Part shown: piece by piece, positions 8,179 to 16,423 of the stretch
How positions within the stretch are numbered: position 1 is the first letter of the stretch
Layout: the number at the start of each line of letters is the position of its first letter
Source: Hymenobacter yonginensis
GTDB lineage: Bacteria; Bacteroidota; Bacteroidia; Cytophagales; Hymenobacteraceae
Direction: 5' to 3'
DNA: 64,000 nt
Assembly: GCF_027625995.1 (NCBI RefSeq)
Contig: NZ_CP115396.1
Span: 62,001-126,000 of the forward strand
The notes under the pieces: generated by a model
What the model was told of the DNA's origin: nothing
What the model saw: only the letters and a program-made list of their open reading frames with translations
Databases searched by the model: none
Translations under genes and position numbers: made by a program

Positions 8179-11100
8179 ATGAAACGCCCCGCTGACTTCT
8201 GGCTTTTGCTATTTGGCCTGCTCGGCGTGCTCCTGCTGGCCGGTTTCGGCAGCCGGGCCCAATCCGCGTCTCTGCGGTTTCGCACCTTCACGGCCGCCGA
8301 CGGGCTGGCCGAAAACAGCGTCTATAGCCTCGTGCAAGACCAGCGCGGCTTCCTGTGGGTGGGCACCCAGGACGGCCTCTGCCGCTACGACGGCGTCGGG
8401 TTTCGCACGTTCCGGGCCGATGCCCGCCGGCCCACCAGCCTGGCCAGCAACTTCGTGCTTTCGCTGTGCCTCGATCCGCAGGGGCAGGTGTGGGTGGGCA
8501 CCGGCGGTGGCCTGTCGCGCTACAGCCCGCGCACCGGGCAGTTCCGCACCTACCGCGCCGAGCCCGGCGACTCCAGCGGCCTGACCAGCAACTTCATCCG
8601 GGTGGTGTACTGCGACCGGCAGGGGCGGGTGTGGGCCGGCTCCGAAGACGGCCTGCATCAGCTGAACCCTGCCGCGCGCCGTTTCGCCGTGTTCCGGCAC
8701 GCGGCCGGGCCCGGCAGCAGCCTCCGGCGCAACTCCGTGCGGGCCCTCACCCAGGACCAGGCCGGCCAGCTGTGGGTGGGTACCGGCGAAGGCGTCGTCA
8801 GCCGCCTCGATAGTACCCGTCGCCTGCTGCTGCCCGACCCACGCCTGCCGGCCACGGGTGCCATCACCAGCCTCTGCCCCGACCGCCGCGGCGGGCTGTG
8901 GGTGGGCGCCGAGTCCGGGACGTTGGCCTACTTGCCCCCGGCCGGTGGGGCTGCCCGCTTTTTCCGGCCGGGCCCAGGAGCGAGCAACTTGCCGGCCGGC
9001 GGCATCCGTAGCCTGCTCACCGATCAGCAGAACACGCTGTGGGTGGGCACCAACGAAGGTCTATGCCGCTACGAGCCCGCCACCGGCACCTTTCGGCGCG
9101 CCGCGCACGAGCCGCTCAACCCATTCAGTCTGCCTGAAAACACGGTGCAGACTCTGCTGCAGGACCGCGCCGGGCTGTTGTGGGTGGGCACCGAAGCCGG
9201 CCTCAGTCAGACCGACCTGCGCGCCCGCGACTTTCGGCGGGTGCCCGCGCCTGCTGCACCTGCACCGGTGTGGGCCGTCACGTCGGATGCGGCGGGGCGC
9301 CTCTGGATTGGCACCGAAGACCAGGGCCTGCTGTGCTACGAGCCCAATACAGGCCGCTACCGCAGCTTCCGCCACAATCCGGCGCAGCCCGGCAGCCTGG
9401 CCCAGGACTTTGTGCGGGCGTTGAGCTTCGATGCCGCCGGCCACCTGTGGGTGGGCACCCAGAGCCAGGGCCTCGACTGCCTGGAGCCGGGCGGCACCGC
9501 GTTCCGCCACTACCGCCACGACCCCGCCAACCCCACCAGCCTCTCCGACGACTTCGTGCGCTCCGTGTACCAGGACCCCGCCGGGCAGCTGTGGGTGGGC
9601 ACCGAGGGCGGCCTCAACCGCCTCAACGCCACTACCGGCCGCTTCACCACCTACCGCCACGACCCCGCCCGGGCCACCAGCCTGCCCAACAACTTTGTGC
9701 GCGTGACGCTGCAGGATGGCCGCGGCCGCCTGTGGGTGGGCACCGGCGGCGGCGGCCTCAGCTGCCTTGACCCCGCCACCGGCCGCTTCCGCACCTTCCG
9801 GGCCGATGGCCGCAACCCCCGCAGCCTGAGCAGCAACTTTGTGCGCTGTCTGCTGCTCGATGGGGCCGGCACGCTATGGGTGGGCACCGAAGGCGGCGGC
9901 TTCTGTCGCCTCGACGATGCCGAGCAGGGCAATTTCACCACTTTCCGCGAAGCCAGCGGCCTGCCCAACGATGTGGTGTATGGCATGCAGCACGACCGCC
10001 AGGGCCACCTGTGGCTGTCGACCAACAAGGGCATTGCGCGCTTCGACCCCAAAACCGGCCGGTTTTTCACGTTCGACGAGCGCGACGGCCTGCCCCAGGA
10101 CGAGTTCAACGCCGGTGCCAGCCACCGCGGGGCCGATGGCCAGCTGTATTTCGGCGGGGCCAACGGCCTGGTGGCGTTTCTGCCCGCCGCCGTGCGCACC
10201 AACCCCGTGCCGCCGGCTGTGGTGCTCACCGAGCTGCGCAAGTTCAACCGCCCGGTGGAGCTGCCCGATACGTCCATCACGGAGCGGCGCGTGCTGCGCC
10301 TGGCCCCGCAGGACTACTTTTTCTCGCTGGAATTTGCGGCCCTTAACTTTCGCCAGCCCGACAAAAACCGCTACGCCTATCTGCTGGAAGGCTTCGACCA
10401 GGACTGGATTGAGGCCGGCCGCCGCCGCGAGGCCAACTACACCAACCTCGACCCCGGCACCTACACTTTCCGGGTGCGCGCCACCAACAACGACGGCGTC
10501 TGGAGCCCGCGCGGGGCCGCGCTCCGCATCATCGTCACGCCGCCCTGGTACCAGACGTGGTGGTTTCGGATCGGGCTGGGCTGGCTGGGGTTTGCGCTGC
10601 TGTTTGTGGCGTACCGGCTGCGGGTGGGGCACCTGCTCACGCTGGAGCGGGTGCGCCACAGCATCGCCCGCGACCTGCACGACGATATGGGCTCCACGCT
10701 CAGCAGCATTTCCATCCTGAGCCAGATTGCGCGCAACCACCAGCGCCAGCAGCGCCCCGAGCAGGCCGCGGCCCTGCTGGAGCAAATTGGCGACTCGTCG
10801 CGCCGCATGCTCGACGCCATGGACGACATCGTGTGGGCCATCAACCCCGCCCACGACGGCCTCGACGACGTGACGGCCCGCATGCGCAGCTTTGCCTCGG
10901 AGGTGCTGGAGGCGCGCGGCATCGAATTCACGTTTCGGGCCGAGCCTTCGGTGCAGGGCCTGAAGCTGGATATGCGCGCCCGCCGCGAGTTCTTCCTGCT
11001 TTTCAAGGAAGCCATAAACAACCTGGCCAAGTACGCGCAGTGCCAGCACGCCCGCATCCGGCTGGCCTACCAGCAGGGCCTGCTGCACCTCACCGTACAG

Positions 11101-11262
11101 GACGATGGCGTGGGCTTCGACCCCACCAGCCCCGCCCAGGGCAGCGGCAACGGCCTCACCAACATGCGCAGCCGAGCCGCCGCCCTGGCCGGCCACCTCA
11201 CCATCGAAACCGCCCCCGGCAAAGGCACCACCCTGCACCTGAAAGTGCCGCTGAATGATTGA
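8179..11262 (+). CDS. Two-component sensor histidine kinase with reg_prop propellers
   Basis: A 1027-residue sensor with a signal peptide/N-terminal helix (about 1-27). Many reg_prop repeats (recurring LWVGT..GL..Y units, roughly residues 40-660) form two beta-propellers, followed by a Y_Y_Y domain (YAYLLEGFDQDW, YTFRVRATNNDG), one membrane helix near 795-812, a HisKA_3 dimerisation domain with H834 in ARDLHDDMGSTLS, and a HATPase domain (NNLAKYAQ, DDGVGFD, GNGLTNMRSRA). The propellers should face the periplasm and bind a ligand, often a glycan in Bacteroidota. Unlike the hybrid systems of Bacteroides it has no fused receiver or AraC domain. The NarL-type regulator at 11600 is the expected partner. 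Confidence 0.95.
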   Translation: MKRPADFWLLLFGLLGVLLLAGFGSRAQSASLRFRTFTAADGLAENSVYSLVQDQRGFLWVGTQDGLCRYDGVGFRTFRADARRPTSLASNFVLSLCLDPQGQVWVGTGGGLSRYSPRTGQFRTYRAEPGDSSGLTSNFIRVVYCDRQGRVWAGSEDGLHQLNPAARRFAVFRHAAGPGSSLRRNSVRALTQDQAGQLWVGTGEGVVSRLDSTRRLLLPDPRLPATGAITSLCPDRRGGLWVGAESGTLAYLPPAGGAARFFRPGPGASNLPAGGIRSLLTDQQNTLWVGTNEGLCRYEPATGTFRRAAHEPLNPFSLPENTVQTLLQDRAGLLWVGTEAGLSQTDLRARDFRRVPAPAAPAPVWAVTSDAAGRLWIGTEDQGLLCYEPNTGRYRSFRHNPAQPGSLAQDFVRALSFDAAGHLWVGTQSQGLDCLEPGGTAFRHYRHDPANPTSLSDDFVRSVYQDPAGQLWVGTEGGLNRLNATTGRFTTYRHDPARATSLPNNFVRVTLQDGRGRLWVGTGGGGLSCLDPATGRFRTFRADGRNPRSLSSNFVRCLLLDGAGTLWVGTEGGGFCRLDDAEQGNFTTFREASGLPNDVVYGMQHDRQGHLWLSTNKGIARFDPKTGRFFTFDERDGLPQDEFNAGASHRGADGQLYFGGANGLVAFLPAAVRTNPVPPAVVLTELRKFNRPVELPDTSITERRVLRLAPQDYFFSLEFAALNFRQPDKNRYAYLLEGFDQDWIEAGRRREANYTNLDPGTYTFRVRATNNDGVWSPRGAALRIIVTPPWYQTWWFRIGLGWLGFALLFVAYRLRVGHLLTLERVRHSIARDLHDDMGSTLSSISILSQIARNHQRQQRPEQAAALLEQIGDSSRRMLDAMDDIVWAINPAHDGLDDVTARMRSFASEVLEARGIEFTFRAEPSVQGLKLDMRARREFFLLFKEAINNLAKYAQCQHARIRLAYQQGLLHLTVQDDGVGFDPTSPAQGSGNGLTNMRSRAAALAGHLTIETAPGKGTTLHLKVPLND

Positions 11263-11289
11263 TTTTTTGGTGGTGGGGTGATGAAGCCA

Positions 11290-11457
11290 GAACGTCATTC
11301 CGAGCGGAGCGAGGAATCTCGCCAGTATAGTACTCACCAGCAAACAGGCTCACCAAAAAAAACTCGTCTGTCTCCCCCTCTCCACGGGAGAGGGGGCCAG
11401 GAGGTGAGGCGAACGTCAGCACGCGAGATTCCTCGCTCCGCTCGGAATGACGTTCTT
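11290..11457. repeat. Composite inverted repeat, family B (GAGGAATCT) with a nested family F element
   Basis: The outer arms AACGTCATTCCGAGCGGAGC and the exact complement ending at 11457 enclose a second element, CCCCCTCTCC...GGAGAGGGGG followed by CCAGGAGGTGAGG (about 11372-11410). A related inner element recurs alone at 48379-48418. It separates the sensor kinase from its response regulator gene. Confidence 0.85.
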
Positions 11458-11463
11458 CTTTTA

Positions 11464-11491
11464 CCTGTCACCTGTCACCTGTCACCTGTCA
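11464..11491. repeat. Heptamer tandem repeat (CCTGTCA)4
   Basis: Four exact copies of CCTGTCA in a row, followed by degenerate ACCTCAT/CACCTC units to about 11520. It lies in the leader region of the response regulator gene at 11600. Confidence 0.9.
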
Positions 11492-11599
11492 CCTCATCAC
11501 GATTCACCTCATCACCTCTTTTCACATCATCATGTAGGCGCATCTGGTGGCCACAACGTGTATATTAACCGAACTCTTACCACCTGCCGGCTCAGCGCC

Positions 11600-12250
11600 A
11601 TGGAAAACAGCATCCGCGTTCTGATTTATGAAGACAATGCTGACCTACGCACCAGTCTGGGCCAATTGCTGGCCGGTTCGCCGGGGCTGACGCTGGCGGG
11701 CGCGCTCAGCAACTGCACCCAGGCCGAAGCCGACATGGAGCGCCTGCGGCCCGACGTGGTGCTCATGGACATCGACATGCCCGGCTGCACCGGCATTGAA
11801 GGCCTGCGCCGCATTAAGGCCGTAGCCCCGACCATCAACGTGGTGATGCTGACAGTGTTTGAGGAAAACGACCGGGTGTTTGCCGCCATCTGCGCCGGCG
11901 CCGACGGCTACCTGCTCAAGAAAACCCCGCCGGCGCGCATCATTGATGCCATCAGCGAGGTGCGGGCCGGGGGCGCCCCCATGACACCCGCCATTGCCCG
12001 GCAGGTGCTGCGCCTGTTCCCGAAAACGCCGCCCCGTCCCGTCTCCGACGAGTCGCCGGCCAACCTGAGCGCCCGCGAGCAGGAGATTCTGGGGCTGCTG
12101 GTGGAAGGCTATAGCTACAAGATGATTGCCGCCGACCGGGGCATCAGCATCGATACCGTCCGCTCGCACATCAAGAAAATCTACGAGAAGCTGCACGTGC
12201 GCTCCATGACCGAGGCCGTCAGCAAAGCCCTGCGCCAGGGCCTGACCTGA
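11600..12250 (+). CDS. NarL/FixJ-type response regulator (LuxR HTH)
   Basis: A 216-residue regulator. The receiver domain has VLIYEDNADLR, the phospho-acceptor D57 in VVLMDIDMPGCTG, and the lysine of GYLLKKT. A C-terminal LuxR-type helix-turn-helix follows (LSAREQEILGLLVEG, IAADRGISIDTVRSHIKKIY). The ATG at 11600 gives the normal receiver start MENSIRVLIYEDN; the open frame continues upstream only through the heptamer repeats. Its position directly downstream of the reg_prop HisKA_3 kinase, the family that partners NarL regulators, makes this pair a two-component system. Confidence 0.95.
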   Translation: MENSIRVLIYEDNADLRTSLGQLLAGSPGLTLAGALSNCTQAEADMERLRPDVVLMDIDMPGCTGIEGLRRIKAVAPTINVVMLTVFEENDRVFAAICAGADGYLLKKTPPARIIDAISEVRAGGAPMTPAIARQVLRLFPKTPPRPVSDESPANLSAREQEILGLLVEGYSYKMIAADRGISIDTVRSHIKKIYEKLHVRSMTEAVSKALRQGLT

Positions 12251-12680
12251 AACCAGCACCAACGGGCGGCTACATGATTGTGCGATTGACAACGGTGGCG
12301 GAAAAGCGCAATTTCAACCCGACCAACAACCCCGGCCCCGGTGTTTCCGCCGCAGGCATTCGGGGCTGGTTGGGTACCCAAATGCCTGCCAATATGCCAC
12401 ATACGCGTCCGCAGCTGCTTATTTGCCTGCTGGGTCTCTGGATCCGGCAGCGCCCGGCCCTGGCCTGACTCCGGGCCAGAGCTGAACCCAGACCCCACCG
12501 GCCAGCACTGCTGCCGCCCGGTGTGCTGCGGCCGATGCAGGCCGGCAGGTTCCCGTCGCCGACAGGTGCGCCGCTTCCCGGCGTCCTGCCGACGACGGCT
12601 CCGGAACACCGCAAAAATGGTGCATACGCGGCGGAAAAGCCTATATTCGGCATCCGTCTACTGTGTTATCCGCCTTGTGT
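12251..12680. other. 430-base intergenic region without a recognised gene
   Basis: No convincing coding frame, repeat or RNA gene was found. A small inverted motif, AGGCATT...AAATGCCT around 12353-12386, and a TATATTCG hexamer-like element at 12642-12649 ahead of the exonuclease gene (possible -7 box) are the only signals noted. Confidence 0.5.
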
Positions 12681-13472
12681 ATGCGTCTGCTCCGCGACCT
12701 GAAGCTCGATGAGGTATTTGTGCTCGACATCGAAACCGTGCCCTGCGTCGGCTGCCACGACGACCTGCACGACATGCTGAAGGAACTGTGGGAGCACAAA
12801 TGCCACGCCCTGCGCCGCGAGAAAGGCTGGATTTCACACCACGACCATATTGCCCCGCTGCCCGACAACCTGCACGCCGCTACGCTGTTCGAGCAGGCCG
12901 GTATCTATGCTGAGTTTGGGCGGGTGGTGTGCATTTCGGTGGGCCGCTTCCGCTACACCCTCGACGGTGAGCTGCGCTTCAGCGTGAAGTCCTTCTATGG
13001 CCACGACGAGAAAGAGCTACTCCGGGAGTTCAGCGACGTTATCAGCCACCGGCCGCACTTCCGGCTGTGTGGGCACAATGGCAAGGAGTTCGATTTCCCG
13101 TATCTGTCGCGCCGCATGCTCATCAACGGCCTGGCGCTGCCGCCGCACCTCGATACGGCCGGCAAAAAGCCTTGGGAAGTGCCCCACCTCGACACCATGG
13201 AGCTGTGGAAGTTCGGCGACCGGAAGTCGTTTACGTCGCTGAGTCTGCTGGCCGCCATGTTCGGAATTCCCACGCCCAAAGACGACATCCAGGGCAAAGA
13301 CGTAGCCCGCGTGTACTACGAAGACAACGACCTGCCGCGCATTGCGCGCTATTGCCAGAAAGACATCATCACCACGGCCCGCCTGCTGCTCCGCTTCCGC
13401 GGCGACGAACCCTTTCCGGACGAGGCCGTGCAGTACGCCGAAGACCCTGCCACCGCCCTGCGCCGCGCCTGA
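12681..13472 (+). CDS. DEDDy-type 3'-5' exonuclease (PolB exonuclease-like)
   Basis: A 263-residue predicted single-strand 3'-5' exonuclease of the stand-alone PolB-exonuclease-like family. Exo I is FVLDIETVP (D and E), exo II is LCGHNGKEFDFPYL (N..FD) and exo III is YCQKDIITTARL (Y...D), the DEDDy arrangement that binds two metal ions. A role in DNA repair or nucleic acid turnover follows from the family, not from the neighbours. The ATG at 12681 is preferred over the GTG at 12663, which would add only six residues. Confidence 0.88.
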   Translation: MRLLRDLKLDEVFVLDIETVPCVGCHDDLHDMLKELWEHKCHALRREKGWISHHDHIAPLPDNLHAATLFEQAGIYAEFGRVVCISVGRFRYTLDGELRFSVKSFYGHDEKELLREFSDVISHRPHFRLCGHNGKEFDFPYLSRRMLINGLALPPHLDTAGKKPWEVPHLDTMELWKFGDRKSFTSLSLLAAMFGIPTPKDDIQGKDVARVYYEDNDLPRIARYCQKDIITTARLLLRFRGDEPFPDEAVQYAEDPATALRRA

Positions 13473-13648
13473 GTCGTTCGAAAACAGCTTGGTCCATTAG
13501 TCAAATACTGAAGCGTCCCGAACTGAAGCTGGCTGGCTCCGGCATGTTCAAACATTACTCTTTGTGTAAAATAAATCAAATAAATAATTGAAATATTATA
13601 ATTAAGATTTATCTTTTGGGTGAAGAAGGCTTTAGCGGGTAGGAAAAG
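13473..13648. other. AT-rich intergenic stretch before the OmpA gene
   Basis: 176 bases. The part from about 13565 to 13615 is strongly AT-rich (runs of AAATAA/ATTATAATT) in otherwise G+C-rich DNA. It is a plausible promoter-containing region for the downstream gene; no clear TAnnTTTG box was identified. Confidence 0.4.
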
Positions 13649-14932
13649 ATGGAAAACACACTCAATCAAACGGTACTGGACGCCTTTACCGACCAGGTAA
13701 CTGATGACCTTGGCAGCCGCAATCAAGTGGCGGGGGCAGCCATTCGTAATGGCCTTAGCCATACGGTGCCGTTCTCACTCTACACGCTGCTCAACCGTGT
13801 GGAAGGCCCTTACGGCCCGGAAATATTCTGGCAGCTCAGCCGCGAGGCCTACGATGCCCACGTAACGGAACACCTGCCGGCCCTCGACCAGACTGGGTGG
13901 CAGAAGCGGGGCGAAGACCTGCTGCACGATTTGTTGGGCGACTCTTATACCAGCGTTTTACAAGAACAGTCCGCTGCCACCAACCTAGCGCCCGGCGTAG
14001 CGGCCCAGCTTCTGGGCTGCAGTACGGTGGCAGTCCTGGGCGTGGCCGGCGAGCATGCCCGCGAGCATAGCCTCGATCCGGTGGCGCTGGCCCTGTGGCT
14101 GCGGCAGGAGAAAGACCCGCTGCGGCGGGCGCTGCTCTCAGTGCCGCAGGCAGCTCCGGCGGGTGGCCTGGAAAAGCTGCCGATAGCACCGCCTGATCTG
14201 GCACCATATCCTGCCGCTGCCGCCTGGGCTACGGCGCCGGCCGGGCCAGCAGCAGGCCCCACCGCCCGCTGGCAGTGGGGCCTGCTGCTGCTGCTGGCGG
14301 TATTGCTGGGCTACCTATTCGGGCACGACCGGCTGGGCGCGCCTGCTGCGTCACTTGCCACTCCGGCTGCTGCAGTAACGCCAACACGGCCCGCGCCTTC
14401 TGCTGACACCAAACAGCCCGGCCGCTACGACGACGCCAGCGGCAACTATATCTACGACACCGGCCAGCCCATCATTCTGCGCCTGGCCGACGGCACTACC
14501 CAGAAAGTAGGGGCTAATTCCACTGAAAACCGCCTGTTTACCTTCCTCGCCGACCCCGCCATTCAGGTGGACTCCGTGAACCGCACCAAGGGCTGGATCA
14601 ATTTCGACCGGGTGTACTTCGAGCCCGGTGCTACCACGCTCACCGACGAATCGTTCTTGCAGCTGCGTAATGTGGCCAGCATCCTCAAGACCTTCCCGAC
14701 CTCGGTGGTGAAAATTGGAGGCTACACCGATAGCACCGGCAACCCGCTCAAAAACTTCCAGCTCAGCGAGGAGCGGGCCAAAACGGCCATGCTGGCCATG
14801 GCCGGCATGGGCATCGATATGAACCGGATTCAGGCCAAAGGCTATGGCGGCAAGTACTTCATCACGCCCAACACCACGCCCGAAGGCCGGGCCCTCAACC
14901 GCCGCATCAGCATCCGGGTGATTAAGAAGTGA
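13649..14932 (+). CDS. DUF937 / OmpA-domain envelope protein
   Basis: A 427-residue protein with an N-terminal DUF937 domain (about 1-190, helical), a proline/alanine-rich linker, one membrane helix (WGLLLLLAVLLGYLFGHD, about 212-229), and a C-terminal OmpA-like peptidoglycan-binding domain (about 310-427) with VYFEPGATTLTDES, GYTDSTGNPLKNFQLSEERA and NRRISIRV. There is no signal peptide, so the N-terminal part is expected inside the cell and the OmpA domain in the periplasm, anchored to peptidoglycan. The cellular role is unknown. The gene stands alone and is convergent with the S41 peptidase gene. Confidence 0.9.
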   Translation: MENTLNQTVLDAFTDQVTDDLGSRNQVAGAAIRNGLSHTVPFSLYTLLNRVEGPYGPEIFWQLSREAYDAHVTEHLPALDQTGWQKRGEDLLHDLLGDSYTSVLQEQSAATNLAPGVAAQLLGCSTVAVLGVAGEHAREHSLDPVALALWLRQEKDPLRRALLSVPQAAPAGGLEKLPIAPPDLAPYPAAAAWATAPAGPAAGPTARWQWGLLLLLAVLLGYLFGHDRLGAPAASLATPAAAVTPTRPAPSADTKQPGRYDDASGNYIYDTGQPIILRLADGTTQKVGANSTENRLFTFLADPAIQVDSVNRTKGWINFDRVYFEPGATTLTDESFLQLRNVASILKTFPTSVVKIGGYTDSTGNPLKNFQLSEERAKTAMLAMAGMGIDMNRIQAKGYGGKYFITPNTTPEGRALNRRISIRVIKK

Positions 14933-14934
14933 GT

Positions 14935-15012
14935 ATGGAGCGGTGGGTATTGAGTACTTAGTATGAAGTGCTGACCAAGTTCTTACTACTCAATACCAAG
15001 TACTCAACTCTT
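14935..15012. repeat. Intergenic hairpin built from heptamer-like units (family G)
   Basis: The left side GGTATTGAGTACTTAGTATG is complementary to TACTACTCAATACCAAGTAC on the right. Units of the type TATTGAG/TACTTAG are repeated with 7-base periodicity. It lies between two convergent genes and may act as a two-way terminator. A very similar sequence occurs at 31945-32031. Confidence 0.7.
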
Positions 15013-15013
15013 A

Positions 15014-16138
15014 CTACTTAATAGTGCCGGGCGGGGTACGTTTGGCGGCTTCTGACTGGGCTAGCTCCAACGCCTTTCCTAGCACTGGGTCGCGCTGTTG
15101 CTGCATAGCAGATAGGGTGTTTTCTACCGTTACATCGGGCTGCACGCCCACGTCTTCCAGCAGCTGGCCGGTGGGCGTGGTGTAGCGCTGGTTCGACAGA
15201 GTTACCTCCAGGCCGTTGGCCAGCCGCAGGCTGTGCATATCGGAGAGCATACCTTTGGTGGCGGTGCCTATCTGCGTCACCTGGGGCAAACTGGTGAGGG
15301 CAATAGTCAGGTCCTCGGCGGCGCTGGCGGTCTGATCGGAGGTGAGCAGGATGACCGGGCCGGTGAAGCGCGGGCCGGCGGCGGGCGTTACATACACGGG
15401 CTGCGGCTCTGTGAACCGGTCGTAGCCGCCTGGCTGGCGCAGGGCTTTGTAGCTGGTCAGGACCCGTTCAGAGGCAAAATGGCCCGCCAATTCTACGCCG
15501 CTGTGGCCCCCACCGTCGTCGCGGACGTCCAGCAGCAGCACCTGGCAGCCACTCAGCTGCTTCAGCGCCTGCGAGAACAGCTTCTCCAGCCGCTGCTGGT
15601 CCTTCTTCTCCTGCGCGTCGGTGCCGATGGCTCCGCTGATATCGGCGAAGTTGCGGGTGAGGTGCAGGTAGCCTAGGTTGCCGCTGCGGCTGACGTAGAG
15701 CGGCTGTTTGCCTTTGAAATCAGGGCCGAGCCCTTTTAACGGGCCGAAGCCGGCTGCCTGCAACTGCTGCGTGGCCACCCGCCAGAAATCGGGTTGCACG
15801 GTCTTGAAGGTCTGCTTGAACGAGTTGCGGCGGCTTTCGCCCTTGAACAGGATGGTTTCGCCCCGGCTGATGGTGATGTGCCCATCGTGCAGCGGCGCCA
15901 CCATGCGGCTGAGTATCTGCACCAGGGAATCCTGCGGCGTTTGGGCCGTGATACGGGGACGGTAGGCGCGGTAGGTAGCGTCCCAATCAACCTGCTTGAG
16001 CGGGAAAAAGGCGTACTGGTCGCGGAAGCCCTGCCAGAACTGCTCGAAGCTTTGCTCAGGTAAGCTGGAAGCGGCGGGCTGTTGGGCCGGAGCCGCAAAG
16101 GGGAACAACAGGCAAAGCAGAAAGCAAATGCGTTTCAT
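15014..16138 (-). CDS. S41 family (C-terminal processing type) peptidase, exported
   Basis: A 374-residue secreted or periplasmic serine protease. The ATG at 16138 gives a clear signal peptide (MKRICFLLCLLFPFAAPAQQ); the frame to 16324 runs through repeat DNA and is rejected. The S41 domain shows LLLDVRDDGGGHSG and the nucleophile region ILLTSDQTASAAEDLTIAL, followed by IGTATKGMLSD. A PDZ domain is not obvious, so it resembles the short S41 proteins common in Bacteroidota rather than CtpA. Substrate unknown. Confidence 0.9.
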   Translation of the reverse strand: MKRICFLLCLLFPFAAPAQQPAASSLPEQSFEQFWQGFRDQYAFFPLKQVDWDATYRAYRPRITAQTPQDSLVQILSRMVAPLHDGHITISRGETILFKGESRRNSFKQTFKTVQPDFWRVATQQLQAAGFGPLKGLGPDFKGKQPLYVSRSGNLGYLHLTRNFADISGAIGTDAQEKKDQQRLEKLFSQALKQLSGCQVLLLDVRDDGGGHSGVELAGHFASERVLTSYKALRQPGGYDRFTEPQPVYVTPAAGPRFTGPVILLTSDQTASAAEDLTIALTSLPQVTQIGTATKGMLSDMHSLRLANGLEVTLSNQRYTTPTGQLLEDVGVQPDVTVENTLSAMQQQRDPVLGKALELAQSEAAKRTPPGTIK

Positions 16139-16218
16139 AGCACAGATAAGAGCAGATGTGCGTGCAAGTAAAGCAAGTTGCCGGCAACTGTTCGTAGCGC
16201 AGTGCAGTGTGAAAACGG

Positions 16219-16319
16219 TGTAGAGACGCGACCCTTCGCGTCTCGTCGTTGAACGATGGGGAGTGCACGGACGCAATAACATCAGCAATGATGAGACGCA
16301 AAATATTGCGTCTCTACAA
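16219..16319. repeat. Intergenic inverted repeat, family E (TGTAGAGACGC...GCGTCTCTACA)
   Basis: The outer arms TGTAGAGACGC (from 16219) and GCGTCTCTACA (to 16318) pair. Each arm also has its own small palindrome (GAGACGCGACCCTTCGCGTC and GAGACGCAAAATATTGCGTC). It lies upstream of the S41 peptidase and downstream of nuoN. Confidence 0.8.
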
Positions 16320-16362
16320 CTCACGACGGAATATTCACCCGCATCACTGCGGAGGTAGCAAT

Positions 16363-16401
16363 AAAAAAAGCGTCTCCGTCAGAGAGACAGAGACGCTTTT
16401 G
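16363..16401 (-). terminator. Terminator of the nuoKLMN block
   Basis: An AAAGCGTCTC (16367-16376) / GAGACGCTTT (16390-16399) stem with a 13-base loop. On the minus strand it is followed by a run of T (AAAAAAA on the plus strand at 16363-16369), 22-60 bases after the nuoN stop codon. Confidence 0.8.
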
Positions 16402-16423
16402 CAGCTTATGGAAGCGTGGTGGC

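Noticed and set aside
12251-12680. Small open frames on both strands in the gap before the exonuclease
   Set aside because: No ribosome site, conserved motif or composition supports them, and they overlap each other in several frames.
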